A stretch of DNA of 64,000 bases from Phycisphaera sp. (GCA_020639255.1 JACKGZ010000001.1:62001-126000), one strand, 5' to 3'. Numbered from the stretch's first letter, positions 17,723-26,684 are shown. Notes: generated by a model from the letters alone, not told the origin. Numbers and translations: made by a program.

Positions 17723-19507
17723 ATGCCCGACGATACGAACGAACCAGCCAGCCGACACTTCATCGAACAGATCATCGATGCGGACATCGCCTCGGGGAAG
17801 TGGGGCCAGCCGGGCGACCGGTCGGTGGTCGCCACGCGCTTCCCTCCCGAGCCCAACGGCTACCTGCACATCGGGCACGCCAAGGCCGTGAACCTGAGCT
17901 ACGGGCTCGCTGCGCAGTTCGGCGGGCGGTTCATGCTGCGCTTCGACGACACCAACCCCGCCAAGGAAGAGCAGGAGTACGTCGATTCGATCATCGAGGA
18001 TGTCCGATGGCTCGGTGCCAAGTGGGCCGGCGAGGTCCGTTTCGCCTCCGACTACTTCGAGCAGTTCTACGAGTGGGCGCAGGACCTGATCAAAAAGGGC
18101 TTGGCGTATGTCGACGAGCAGTCGCCCGAGCAGATGAAGCAGAACCGGGGCGACGTGACCAAGCCGGGCGTCAACAGCCCGTTCCGTGATCGCCCGGCTG
18201 AGGAATCGCTCGATCTGTTCGCCAAGATGAAGGCGGGCGCGTTCAAGGACGGCTCGATGGTGCTCCGCGCCAAGATCGACATGGCCTCGCCCAATATGAA
18301 CCTCCGCGACCCGGTCATGTACCGCGTCGTCAACGCGAAGCATCACCGCACGGGCAGCACCTGGCACATCTACCCCATGTACGACTGGGCGCACGGACTC
18401 GAGGACTCGATCGAGGGCATCACGCACTCGATCTGCACGCTCGAGTTCGAGAACCACCGCCCGCTCTACGACTGGTTCATCGACGCGATCAACAAGGGCC
18501 GATCCGAGCCGATCCATCACCCGCAGCAGATCGAGTTCTCGCGGCTCGAGCCGACGTACATCATCACGAGCAAGCGGAACCTGAAGCTGCTTGTCGATGA
18601 CGGGCACGTCATGGGCTGGGACGACCCGCGCATGCCCACGGTCAGCGGGATGCGCCGCCGCGGCTTCACGCCCGAATCGCTCCGCGCGTTCGCCAAGGCA
18701 ACGGGCGTGACGAAGTTCAAGGGCGCGCACGACATCGGGCTGCTCGAGGCCGCGGTACGCGACCATCTGAACATCGCGGCCCCGCGCCGCATGGCGGTGC
18801 TCGACCCCGTCAAGGTCGTCATCACCAACTGGGGCGAGCACGGCGACTCGGACCGGATCGAGGAGTTCGACGCGATCAACAACCCGAACGACGAAGCCGC
18901 CGGCACGCGGAAGGTCGCGTTCTCGTGCGAGCTCTACATCGAGCGCGAGGACTTCATGGAGGATCCGCCCAAGAAGTTCTTCCGCCTGGGCCCCGGGCGC
19001 GAGGTGCGGCTGCGCTATGCGTACTGGGTGACCTGCACCGATTTCGTGAAGGACTCTGGCGGCAACGTCACCGAGATCCACTGCACCTACGACCCGGCGA
19101 CGAAAGGTGGGGAGAACCCGCCGCCCGATGCCGACGGCAACGTGCGCAAGGTCAAGGGCACGATCCACTGGGTCAGCGCGCACGACGCGATCGATGCTGA
19201 GGTGCGCCAGATCGATCGGCTCTTTACGGTTCCCCACCCGGCCCGCGAGCCCAAGGACGCGCCCGAGGGCTGGTCGTTCATGCAGAACCTGAACCCGGAC
19301 GCGATGACGGTGATCGGTGGCGCCAAGGTCGAGCCGGCGCTCGCGTCCACTGAAGGCGAGCCTACCTGGCCCGACGGCATCCGTCGATTCCAGTTCGAGC
19401 GCATGGGCTACTTCTGCGTTGACCGCGACTCGGCGAAGGAAGGCCGACTCATCTTCAACCGCACCGCAACGCTCCGGGATTCGTGGTCGAAGGAGCAGGG
19501 CAAGTAG
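17723..19507 (+). CDS. glnS: Glutaminyl-tRNA synthetase
   Basis: This class I synthetase charges tRNA-Gln directly. The 594-residue protein begins with RFPPEPNGYLHIGHAKAVNL (canonical HIGH near residue 50) and FDDTNPAKEEQEYV. The second signature is TSKRNLKLLV, in place of MSKRKL in E. coli GlnRS. WDDPRMPTVSGMRRRGFTPE is characteristic of GlnRS. The C-terminal two-barrel anticodon domain (about residues 340-590) contains YCELYI-like and VKGTIHWVSAHDA segments. Having glnS as well as asnS and gltX indicates a genome that does not depend on GatCAB transamidation for Gln and Asn. Confidence 0.96.
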   Translation: MPDDTNEPASRHFIEQIIDADIASGKWGQPGDRSVVATRFPPEPNGYLHIGHAKAVNLSYGLAAQFGGRFMLRFDDTNPAKEEQEYVDSIIEDVRWLGAKWAGEVRFASDYFEQFYEWAQDLIKKGLAYVDEQSPEQMKQNRGDVTKPGVNSPFRDRPAEESLDLFAKMKAGAFKDGSMVLRAKIDMASPNMNLRDPVMYRVVNAKHHRTGSTWHIYPMYDWAHGLEDSIEGITHSICTLEFENHRPLYDWFIDAINKGRSEPIHHPQQIEFSRLEPTYIITSKRNLKLLVDDGHVMGWDDPRMPTVSGMRRRGFTPESLRAFAKATGVTKFKGAHDIGLLEAAVRDHLNIAAPRRMAVLDPVKVVITNWGEHGDSDRIEEFDAINNPNDEAAGTRKVAFSCELYIEREDFMEDPPKKFFRLGPGREVRLRYAYWVTCTDFVKDSGGNVTEIHCTYDPATKGGENPPPDADGNVRKVKGTIHWVSAHDAIDAEVRQIDRLFTVPHPAREPKDAPEGWSFMQNLNPDAMTVIGGAKVEPALASTEGEPTWPDGIRRFQFERMGYFCVDRDSAKEGRLIFNRTATLRDSWSKEQGK

Positions 19508-19694
19508 ACCGTGCAAGTCGAGTTGTGGTTCGTTCGATTGAGGTCAACCCACTAATCAAATGGGAACGAACTGAAACGGTCGCTTTCTCGATCAAAATCT
19601 GGTGATCTCAATTGTGAAACATTTCTGATTTCCGCGAAACAGCGACATCGTTCACGGTCGACTCAGTACACTCATGCGTGAGAGGAGGCCCTCG

Positions 19695-20333
19695 ATGAAA
19701 GCAATCGCGTGTGTTCTTGTTTCTGTTCTGCCCGCTTCCATGGCCGCGGGGGATGTTCTGTTCGACAACGGCGTGCGGATGATCGGCGGCAACATCGCCG
19801 AGATCTATCACCCCGTGACCGCTGCGCCGGACGGGTCGGGTTTCGATACGTACCAACCATTCTCGGTGACCGACGCGGGCGGGTGGTCGGTCGACACGAT
19901 CGGCTTCTTCGGACGCCGTGACGAGAACCACGGGGTGGACGCCAACGGCCTCATGCACGTCCTGCTTTACGCGTGGACGGGCTCGGTCGACACGCTCGGG
20001 AGCGCGATCGCCGGCGCGAACGTCGCGTTCGCCGATGTGAGCGATCCCGACACGGGGCCGATCTGGGTGACCGAGTCGTTCGGCGGCTTGAACCTGGCCG
20101 CGGGCGACTACGTGATCCGCGCGCAGGGCCTCGACAGCTTTAGCGAGGTGGCCTGGCACCACGGCGAGACCGGCCCCAACGCGATCGGTGTGCAGCTCTC
20201 CGACGGTCAGGCCTTCCCGCGCGGTGCGTCGGCGGCCGTTCGGATCAACGGAACCGTCATCCCTGCGCCGGCGGGTTCGCTCGTGCTGCTCTCCCTTGCC
20301 ACGGCTGCGCGTCGTCGTCGGCCCGTTCGCTGA
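19695..20333 (+). CDS. Secreted protein with C-terminal Pro-Ala-Pro/TM/poly-Arg sorting tail
   Basis: The 212-residue protein has a signal peptide (MKAIACVLVSVLPASMAAGD) and a predicted beta-rich middle with many Gly, Asp and aromatic residues. It ends VIPAPAGSLVLLSLATAA followed by RRRRPVR. This short Pro-Ala-Pro motif, hydrophobic stretch and Arg cluster is the PEP-CTERM-like exosortase sorting signal seen in planctomycetes. The protein is therefore probably exported and processed. GAGGAGG lies before ATG 19695. No function is assigned to the body of the protein. Confidence 0.75.
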   Translation: MKAIACVLVSVLPASMAAGDVLFDNGVRMIGGNIAEIYHPVTAAPDGSGFDTYQPFSVTDAGGWSVDTIGFFGRRDENHGVDANGLMHVLLYAWTGSVDTLGSAIAGANVAFADVSDPDTGPIWVTESFGGLNLAAGDYVIRAQGLDSFSEVAWHHGETGPNAIGVQLSDGQAFPRGASAAVRINGTVIPAPAGSLVLLSLATAARRRRPVR

Positions 20334-20375
20334 CACACCGAAGCGGGTGAACTGAAATCCCAATACGATGGGCGC

Positions 20376-20966
20376 ATGTCTTTCCGCGCCTGCGCCACCT
20401 GCGGCCTCGTCCACGAGGTGCCGAGCGTCCCGGCCAAAGCCGTCGCCCGGTGCACGCGGTGTCGATCCGTCATCCGTCACGGCACGCACCCCGCGGCCGA
20501 GAGCCGGACCGCAGCGCTGGCGGCGGCGGCGCTGATCCTCTACATCCCCGCGCTGACGCTGCCCGTCATGACGCTCTCGCGACTCGGGCACGAATCGACC
20601 AACTCGATCTGGTCGGGCACGGTCGCGCTCCTGGCCGAGGGGCACTACCCGGTCGGGCTGACGATCTTCTTCTTCTCGATCGTTGCGCCGGTTGCCAAGC
20701 TCTCGGCACTCTTTGCGCTCTGCTTTGGCAGGCGCTGGCTCTCGCACGGCGCGAGGGCATCGACCTACCACGCCGTCGAGTTCATCGGACGGTGGGGGAT
20801 GCTCGACGTGCTGCTGGTCGCGATCCTTGTCGCGATCGTGAAGCTCGGCGATCTGGTGACGGTGACACCCGGCCCGGGCGTGGTTGTCTTTGGTGTCGTG
20901 GTGCTGCTCAGCATGCTCGCGACGATCAGCTTCGATCCGCACGCTATCTGGGAGGAGGACGCGTGA
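20376..20966 (+). CDS. pqiA: PqiA-type membrane protein
   Basis: The 196-residue protein carries CATC (6-9) and CTRC (26-29), a zinc-ribbon/rubredoxin-like pair at the N-terminus, and about four transmembrane helices (near residues 47-70, 86-108, 127-150 and 155-185). ILYIPALTLPVMTL and the F(F/I)FFSIVAPVAKL block match PqiA. E. coli PqiA has two such units in about 417 residues; here there is one. It overlaps the following MCE gene by 4 bp. PqiA and PqiB act together in lipid transport between membranes of diderm bacteria. Confidence 0.85.
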   Translation: MSFRACATCGLVHEVPSVPAKAVARCTRCRSVIRHGTHPAAESRTAALAAAALILYIPALTLPVMTLSRLGHESTNSIWSGTVALLAEGHYPVGLTIFFFSIVAPVAKLSALFALCFGRRWLSHGARASTYHAVEFIGRWGMLDVLLVAILVAIVKLGDLVTVTPGPGVVVFGVVVLLSMLATISFDPHAIWEEDA

Positions 20967-21844
20967 GCGAGAACGAACCCGCACCCGTCGCGGTCATCGA
21001 CCGCCAGCCGAGGCGTATGAGCACGCTCTGGATCGCGCCGGTCATCGCGCTCGCGTTTGTCGGTGGGCTGCTCTACATGCAGGTGCGAGCCGAGCGCGGG
21101 CCGATCGTGTCGATCACGTTCGACGACGCCTCGGGACTGGAAGTCGGCGCGAACCTGATCCATCGCGGCATCCGCGTGGGCGTTGTGAAAGACGTCCGCC
21201 TCGACAAGGATCTGAGCTCTGTGCTTGTCGAAGCCGAGATCGCGCCGCACGCCGAGGGATTGGCAGCCGAGGGCACGCAGTTCTGGATCGTGCGCCCCGA
21301 AGTCAGCCTCGATCGCGTCTCGGGACTCGACACACTGCTCGGACCGCGGTACATCGCGGTGCGCCCGCTCGATGCGCCCGGCAAGACCGTTCGTCGGTTT
21401 GAGGGCTTGTCAGAGCCGCCGCGTCTGCCGCAGCAGGCGGTGGACGGTTTGCTCGTGCACCTGCACGCGCGTTCGGCGAGTTCGATCTCGACCGGGTCCG
21501 CCGTGCTCTACCGGGGCATGCGCATCGGCCGGGTCGTTGGCTTGCGATTGGCGGGCGATGCGACGAACGTCGAGATCGACGCGATCATCGAGCCGAGGTT
21601 CGCGCCGCTCGTGCGCGAGAACACGCGCTTCTGGGACGCCAGCGGCGTGGGCGTCGACTTCGGCCTCTTCCGCGGCTTGTCCGTCGCCGCGGGCCCGCTC
21701 GATTCGGTCCTGCGCGGAGCCGTCGGCATGGCCACGCCGACCAAGGCGGGCGAGCGGGCGCAGGCCGGCGCGGAGTTCGAACTCGCACCGGCAGTGGATA
21801 ACGACTGGCTCGACTGGAAGCCGGAGATCAAGATCGGCGAATGA
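20963..21844 (+). CDS. pqiB: PqiB/MlaD-type MCE-domain protein
   Basis: The 293-residue protein starts with GTG 20963 overlapping the pqiA stop, after GGAGGA. One transmembrane helix (TLWIAPVIALAFVGGLLYM) is followed by two MCE domains: ITFDDASGLEVGANLIHRG near residue 50 and LHARSASSISTGSAVLYRG near 165. Both carry the GxxVG-type loop (IRVGVVKDV, MRIGRVVGL). E. coli PqiB has three MCE domains in about 546 residues, so this is a shorter version. It probably forms periplasmic hexameric rings for phospholipid transport together with PqiA. No PqiC-like lipoprotein follows. Confidence 0.85.
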   Translation: MSENEPAPVAVIDRQPRRMSTLWIAPVIALAFVGGLLYMQVRAERGPIVSITFDDASGLEVGANLIHRGIRVGVVKDVRLDKDLSSVLVEAEIAPHAEGLAAEGTQFWIVRPEVSLDRVSGLDTLLGPRYIAVRPLDAPGKTVRRFEGLSEPPRLPQQAVDGLLVHLHARSASSISTGSAVLYRGMRIGRVVGLRLAGDATNVEIDAIIEPRFAPLVRENTRFWDASGVGVDFGLFRGLSVAAGPLDSVLRGAVGMATPTKAGERAQAGAEFELAPAVDNDWLDWKPEIKIGE

Positions 21845-21852
21845 AACGCTGA

Positions 21853-22371
21853 CTACTCGGGGTTCTCGATCCCGAGAGCCGGCGCGATGATGCGCTCGGC
21901 CTCGGGTAGTCCTGTTTCGAGCCACACGCCGCAGCCGACGATGACGCAGCTGAGCACGACGAGCGACTGCATACCTACCGCGCCGCGATCGCCGAAGAGA
22001 ATGTCGAAGGTGTACCAGTCGCGGGCACGGTCGTAGCAGACCTGCCAGAAGCCGGGCGGATCGGATTGGATGGCCTTGATGATCAGCACGATTGTCACGA
22101 GAACGATGCACGTCCCGACGACGAAGTACGCACGTGTCAGCGACGGGTCGCCGTAGATCAGGAACGCGATGAGCCACGCGAGGCCGCCGGTCAAGAGCAT
22201 GAATCCGATTGGTGCGTTGATCAACCTGAGCCAGAGTGGCCCCCGCTCGGGTTTCTCGTTGATGTTGCGTTCGAGCATACGGTCATACCCGCAGCCAAAG
22301 CAGGTCGATTGGCCCATCGCGAGCGACTTCCCACAGCTCGGACAAGGCCCCGGTGGTATATTGATGCTCAT
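21853..22371 (-). CDS. Zinc-ribbon membrane protein
   Basis: The 172-residue protein has an N-terminal zinc ribbon with cysteines 10, 13, 24 and 27 (CPSCGKSL and CFGCGYDR). Three hydrophobic helices follow: INAPIGFMLLTGGLAWLIAF, VVGTCIVLVTIVLIIKAI and LVVLSCVIVGCGVWLE. This ribbon-plus-TM design is frequent in planctomycetes, but I know of no assigned function. ATG 22371 is chosen because the ribbon starts just after it; the longer frame extends antisense over the next gene's promoter. It converges with pqiB, leaving 8 bp between stops. Confidence 0.7.
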   Translation of the reverse strand: MSINIPPGPCPSCGKSLAMGQSTCFGCGYDRMLERNINEKPERGPLWLRLINAPIGFMLLTGGLAWLIAFLIYGDPSLTRAYFVVGTCIVLVTIVLIIKAIQSDPPGFWQVCYDRARDWYTFDILFGDRGAVGMQSLVVLSCVIVGCGVWLETGLPEAERIIAPALGIENPE

Positions 22372-22455
22372 GGATTCCCCCCGCTTTGCGCTGTTTATTG
22401 GGATCTTGGTCGGCTCAGTTTCGTGTGAGGGCTGTGGACGGACTGAGGGTGCCGT

Positions 22456-22650
22456 ATGCCGTTGGAAATGAAGAAAAACTGCGAGCGCTGTGGCGGCCAT
22501 CTCGACACAAACTCCGAGGCGTATATCTGCACGTATGAGTGCACGTTCTGTCCGCGATGCACGGACGAGATGCAGCAGACCTGCCCGAACTGCCGGGGTG
22601 AGCTTGTCCTGCGCCCGAGGCGGTCGCCACCGGACGAGAACGCGGGCTGA
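22456..22650 (+). CDS. DUF1272-family cysteine-rich small protein
   Basis: The 64-residue protein has eight cysteines, at residues 9, 12, 25, 29, 32, 35, 43 and 46, in CERCGGHL, ICTYECTFCPRC and CPNCRGELVLRPRR. This is the pattern of DUF1272, a probable two-zinc treble-clef or RING-like fold. It ends in a basic tail. The first ATG (22456) or the one at codon 5 could be used. Only 15 bp separate it from the PfkB gene, so they may be co-transcribed. Function unknown. Confidence 0.82.
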   Translation: MPLEMKKNCERCGGHLDTNSEAYICTYECTFCPRCTDEMQQTCPNCRGELVLRPRRSPPDENAG

Positions 22651-22665
22651 GCGCTACACTCCGGC

Positions 22666-23601
22666 ATGAGCCTGATTGTCACCGGAACCATCGGAATCGA
22701 TACCGTCGAAACACCCGCGGGCGAGGTCCGCGAGGGCGTGCTGGGCGGGTCGTGTGCGTACTTCGCAGCCGCCGCCCAGCACCACGGAGCGGTGAACATC
22801 GTCGCCGCCGTCGGCGAGGACTTCCCCGAAGAGCACATGGCCAAACTCAGCGGGCTCAAGGGCGTCGACAGGCGGGGTCTTGAGGTCCGCGCGGGCTCCA
22901 AGACCTTCCGCTGGGGCGGCAAGTACCACAACAACATGGACCACCGCGACACCACGTTCACCGATCTGAACGTGCTGATCGAAGCGCCGCCCGTGATCCC
23001 CGACGAATACAAGGACGCCCAGTACGTCTTCCTCGCCAACGCGCACCCGATGGTGCAGCTTGGCATGCTCGAGCAGCTCCCCGGTCGCAGGCTCGCGGTC
23101 GCGGACACGATGGACCTCTGGATCGACACCGCCCGCGCCGAGCTCGATCAGCTCATCACCAAGGTCGACGGGCTCGTGCTCAACTACGACGAAGCACAGC
23201 TGCTGACCGGGCACAACAACACCGTCGCCGCGGCCAAGCACATCCTCGACATGGGCCCGAGCTTCGTCGTCGTCAAGAAGGGCGAGCACGGCTGCCTCTT
23301 CGTCATCCGCGATCAGGACGGCGTCGGCATCGGCGCGCTGCCCGCCTTTCCCGCCGAGACCGTCGTCGACCCCACCGGCGCGGGTGACAGCTTCGCGGGC
23401 GGCATGATGGGCTACCTCGCGCACGACCAGAACGGCGAGCCCGAGTTCAACCTTGCCAGGCTCAAGGCCGCCCTCGCGCACGGCACCGTCATGGCGAGCT
23501 TCACCATCGAGACCTTCTCGCTCGACCGTCTCGCGTCGCTCACGACGAATGAGCTGGGCGAGAGGTTCGACGAGTTCGCCCGCATGCTCCGCGTGCACTG
23601 A
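22666..23601 (+). CDS. PfkB-family carbohydrate/nucleoside kinase
   Basis: The 311-residue protein would phosphorylate a sugar or nucleoside. The N-terminal GGSCAYFAAAAQHHG matches the PfkB glycine motif. The C-terminal signature VDPTGAGDSFAGGMMGYLA holds the catalytic Asp and anion hole. VVVKKGEHGCLF is the preceding beta-strand block. The lid region is WGGKYHNNMDHRDT, so substrate cannot be read off. It is followed by a methyltransferase gene after 7 bp, which suggests shared transcription. Confidence 0.88.
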   Translation: MSLIVTGTIGIDTVETPAGEVREGVLGGSCAYFAAAAQHHGAVNIVAAVGEDFPEEHMAKLSGLKGVDRRGLEVRAGSKTFRWGGKYHNNMDHRDTTFTDLNVLIEAPPVIPDEYKDAQYVFLANAHPMVQLGMLEQLPGRRLAVADTMDLWIDTARAELDQLITKVDGLVLNYDEAQLLTGHNNTVAAAKHILDMGPSFVVVKKGEHGCLFVIRDQDGVGIGALPAFPAETVVDPTGAGDSFAGGMMGYLAHDQNGEPEFNLARLKAALAHGTVMASFTIETFSLDRLASLTTNELGERFDEFARMLRVH

Positions 23602-23608
23602 GGCGACG

Positions 23609-24292
23609 ATGACTGGCGACTATCTCAAGCCGTACGAAGAGGCCGTCGAATCCGGCGGCACGGGCTTCGAGTCGCTCCTGTGGAAGAACCGCCAGTACCA
23701 GCAGACCCGCTTCCGCGTGATCTGCGAGGTCGCCAGCGCCGGGCTCAACGCGCACGAGCGACCGGCGGATCTGAATGTGCTGTCCGGGCGAGTGATTGCC
23801 GACATGGGCGCAGGCCGGGCGGACATGCTCCGCTGGCTGGTCGATCACCGCGTCGAGTACGGCCGGTTCGTCGCCGTCGAGGGTGTCGCGGAACTGGCGC
23901 AGTTCTGCCGCGAGCGCATCGCCAGCGAGAAGCTCGAAGAGGTGGACGTGATCGAGGGCGACTTCGCCGCCGACGCGGACCTGTTCGAGTCGCTCGTGCG
24001 GAGCCGGGGCGTCGAGCTGGTCTGCTTCAGCGGCTCGCTCAACACCTTCGAGCAAGATCACGCGGTCGAGACCATCCGCCGGGCGTTTCATGCGGTCAAG
24101 AAGAACCGCGGCGCGGTCGTGTTCAACTTTCTGAGCGACCTCGTCCATCACCCGCCCTCGGGCGACACGGGGCCCGCAAGGCGTTTCGATACGACGGCCG
24201 TCTTCGCGACGCTCGCAAAGCTGACGCCGCGGATCATCCTGCGCCACGACTATCTCGAAGGCCACGACGCGACGATCGGGCTCTTTGCCTAA
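23609..24292 (+). CDS. Probable SAM-dependent methyltransferase
   Basis: The 227-residue protein has a Rossmann-fold motif I VIADMGAGRADMLRWL near residue 53, an acidic motif II segment (FVAVEGVAELAQFCRE) and EVDVIEGDFA for motif III. VELVCFSGSLNTFEQ fits the motif IV position. The C-terminal AVFNFLSDLVHH-like region is consistent with class I methyltransferases. Substrate unknown. It lies 7 bp after the PfkB gene and is followed by a palindromic repeat. Confidence 0.75.
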   Translation: MTGDYLKPYEEAVESGGTGFESLLWKNRQYQQTRFRVICEVASAGLNAHERPADLNVLSGRVIADMGAGRADMLRWLVDHRVEYGRFVAVEGVAELAQFCRERIASEKLEEVDVIEGDFAADADLFESLVRSRGVELVCFSGSLNTFEQDHAVETIRRAFHAVKKNRGAVVFNFLSDLVHHPPSGDTGPARRFDTTAVFATLAKLTPRIILRHDYLEGHDATIGLFA

Positions 24293-24296
24293 AGCT

Positions 24297-24319
24297 CCCT
24301 CTCCCACATGGGGAGAGGG
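24297..24319. repeat. Dispersed palindrome, family A (CCCTCTCCC / GGGAGAGGG)
   Basis: A near-perfect hairpin (9-bp arms, CCCTCTCCC...GGGAGAGGG) is followed by CCGGGGTGAGGGG. The same unit recurs at 27627-27740, 28738-28829 and, interrupted, at 34137-34157. It may also terminate the methyltransferase transcript. Confidence 0.75.
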
Positions 24320-24368
24320 CCGGGGTGAGGGGCCTTCGGGCTCGTCAGGATTGCAATGACTTGCGTGC

Positions 24369-25847
24369 TTACTTCCCCTCGATGATCGGCAGGATGTCGT
24401 CCGAAGCTCGGCTCCGGATACCCGCGTCGTTGAGTACATCCTCGGTCGCCTCTTCGATCTGCTCGCGGTCGAAGACGAGCGTCTCGTTGGTCGTGCCGGC
24501 GAACTTGAACTCGATGAACTCGCCCTCGGCGTCGCGCAGCAGTTCGGCCAGGTGCGCCAGGTTCTTCACCTTCTCGCCGTTGACGCTCTCGAGCACCGGC
24601 ACCACGCCGAGGTCGTAGCCGCGCGTGACGCGGTGCGGGAAGAAGGGCGACGGGAGCGCCACGAGCTGCTCGCCCTCGAAGGCGACCTCGTCGCCGAGGC
24701 GCGAGATGATCGGGTTCCCGTTCGCCGCAAGCAGCGGGGCGGCCCTTGCCGCGGCCTGCGCCAGCTCGGCGTAGCTCGGTGTGAAGACCATCGGGCCGTA
24801 GATCAGATAGCTCGGGTACGCACCATCCAGCGACTTCTGGAGCGAGTCGAGCCTGGGCATCACGGGCAGGTCGACTTTGATGTGCTCACCTTCGCGGATG
24901 ATCGAGAACGGAGCCGTCCCGCTCTGGGCCAGCTTGGGCACGTAGTACCCGAAATGGAGCCGAAGCCCGCCGTCCACCGCGACCATGCCGCGGTTGTCGA
25001 TGTCGTGATCACCGATCGCTTCGATCACGTCCCACGCCTTGAGAAGCGAGTCCTCGTCGGCGGTCGTGACGAGCAGGCCGGTGTCGTTGGACTCGAGGCC
25101 GAGCTTCTTCCTCAGCGCCGGGTTCTCGGCGGTCTGCAGGTGTGCGAAGACGCGCGGGTTGCCTTCGTACGTCCCGTCCTCGACGTCCGCGAGGAACATG
25201 TTGATCTCGTCGGTGGGGATGACATACCCGATGTTCTCAGCGGAAGGAATGCCGCTGAACACGATGCCCACGACCTTGTTGTCGACGAACACAGGCCCGC
25301 CCGAGTTGCCCGGGTTCAGAGGTGTGTCGACCTGGAATCGCAGGCCGAGCGTCCCGTTGTTGTAATCGGTGTACTCGATTCGGCTCAGGATGCCCTGAGT
25401 CACCGAGAGTGCGTCGCCTCCCATCGGGTACCCGATCGCGTTGACCATCGAGCCGATGCGGGGCAGATCCGCCGAGAGCTCGGCGGCCGGGTGCGTATCG
25501 AAGAAGCTCTCATCCTCGAGTCGGATGAGCGCGAGGTCGATCCCACGGGCGATCGCAACCACATCGGCCTCGTACTTGTCCGAACTCTGATGGGGCTGAA
25601 CGAGGATGCGTTGGCCGTAGTTCACGACGTGCGCGTTGGTCAGGATCATGTTCCCGGGGATCACGACGCCCGAGCCCGTCGCGTCCGAGGGGGCCTGCCG
25701 CGTCCAGGGCTGGGTCAGATTGGGCAGGCGCGAGGTCGTGAAGATCTTGACCACGCTGTTGCGGATCAGCTCGTCCTCGGGCTGACCGAGGGCGATCGGG
25801 GCGAAGACGAGGGCGATCAGGAGGCTCAGAAGTCGGCGTCCGTGCAT
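24369..25847 (-). CDS. Trypsin-like serine protease with probable C-terminal PDZ domain (DegP-like)
   Basis: The 492-residue protein has a signal peptide (MHGRRLLSLLIALVFAPIAL) and an S1C-type protease domain. The catalytic triad is His in LTNAHVV, Asp in GIDLALIRLED and Ser in NPGNSGGPVF. The region after about residue 230 has two PDZ-like parts; the last contains GVVPVLESVNGEKVKNLAHL. It is periplasmic or extracellular and probably does protein quality control or specific proteolysis. ATG 25847 gives the signal peptide; a longer frame upstream runs into the next gene's promoter. It is divergent from the amidotransferase gene. Confidence 0.88.
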   Translation of the reverse strand: MHGRRLLSLLIALVFAPIALGQPEDELIRNSVVKIFTTSRLPNLTQPWTRQAPSDATGSGVVIPGNMILTNAHVVNYGQRILVQPHQSSDKYEADVVAIARGIDLALIRLEDESFFDTHPAAELSADLPRIGSMVNAIGYPMGGDALSVTQGILSRIEYTDYNNGTLGLRFQVDTPLNPGNSGGPVFVDNKVVGIVFSGIPSAENIGYVIPTDEINMFLADVEDGTYEGNPRVFAHLQTAENPALRKKLGLESNDTGLLVTTADEDSLLKAWDVIEAIGDHDIDNRGMVAVDGGLRLHFGYYVPKLAQSGTAPFSIIREGEHIKVDLPVMPRLDSLQKSLDGAYPSYLIYGPMVFTPSYAELAQAAARAAPLLAANGNPIISRLGDEVAFEGEQLVALPSPFFPHRVTRGYDLGVVPVLESVNGEKVKNLAHLAELLRDAEGEFIEFKFAGTTNETLVFDREQIEEATEDVLNDAGIRSRASDDILPIIEGK

Positions 25848-25942
25848 GGCTTGAAATGTCCTTTCTTCTGCGGGCTTGCTCAACTGATCGTACCGCCCAC
25901 CTTCGCCCGGGCCGCGGCGGGGCCCCGAGCTATCATCCGGGC

Positions 25943-26677
25943 ATGGCAACAATCCTCGTTCTCCAGCACAGCGTCGCCGGCCCGGGTCGCCTCGGAGCCA
26001 CCCTCCGCGACCACGCATTCAAGCTCGATATCCGCAAGCCCATGCTCCCCGCGAGCGAGGGCGGGCACGAACTGCCAGACGACCTGGGCGACTACCAGGG
26101 CATCGTCCTCCTCGGCGGCCCCGCGCAGCCCGACCAGGACGAGCCCTGGATCCTCAAGGAGCTCGAGCTCATCAAGGAAGCCCAGTCCCGCGACCTTCCC
26201 ATGATCGGCATCTGCCTCGGGCACCAGCTGATCGGCCGCGCTCTCGGCGGCGAGGTCGGACGCCTCGACAAGCCTGAGTGGGGCTTCCTCAACGTCGACC
26301 TCACGCCCCCGGGCCAGACCGACGTCCTGCTCGCGGGCGTGCCCTGGAGCTGCCCGCAATTCCAGTCGCATGCGTACGCCGTCACAAAGGCTCCTCCGGG
26401 GGCGCAGGTGCTCGGCAAGAGCGCGCTCTGCGCGAACCAGATCATGCGCGTCGGCCAGCGCACCGTCAGTTTCCAGTTCCACTTCGAGGCCGACGGCAAC
26501 CTGCTCGATTACTTCCGCGACACCGATGCCGACCTCATCGCCGAGGCCGGCACAAGTGAGGCCGCATTCGCAGCCGATCGCCAGAACAAGTACGAGATGT
26601 TCGCCCGTGTCGCCGACCGCATCTGCGTGAACCTCGTGACATACGCGTTCACCTTCAACGCACTGACGCACGCCTGA
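25943..26677 (+). CDS. Class I glutamine amidotransferase-like protein
   Basis: The 244-residue stand-alone GATase domain is related to the GMP-synthase amidotransferase. The nucleophile Cys is in IGICLGHQLIGRALGG, and the His/Glu pair is in SFQFHFEAD. GIVLLGGPAQPDQDEPW is the usual oxyanion-side block. No synthetase domain follows. Such single-domain proteins have been linked to gamma-glutamyl hydrolysis and are often annotated as GMP synthase-like. ATG 25943 was chosen because the family starts at ILVLQHS. The next gene begins 7 bp after the stop. Confidence 0.87.
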   Translation: MATILVLQHSVAGPGRLGATLRDHAFKLDIRKPMLPASEGGHELPDDLGDYQGIVLLGGPAQPDQDEPWILKELELIKEAQSRDLPMIGICLGHQLIGRALGGEVGRLDKPEWGFLNVDLTPPGQTDVLLAGVPWSCPQFQSHAYAVTKAPPGAQVLGKSALCANQIMRVGQRTVSFQFHFEADGNLLDYFRDTDADLIAEAGTSEAAFAADRQNKYEMFARVADRICVNLVTYAFTFNALTHA

Positions 26678-26684
26678 GCCGATC

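Noticed and set aside
16187..19516. A 1109-codon open frame on the reverse strand, opposite the OYE-family gene and glnS
   Set aside because: It lies antisense to two clear enzymes, is Arg/Asp/Val-rich as expected for the complement of GC-rich codons, and has no motif or ribosome site.
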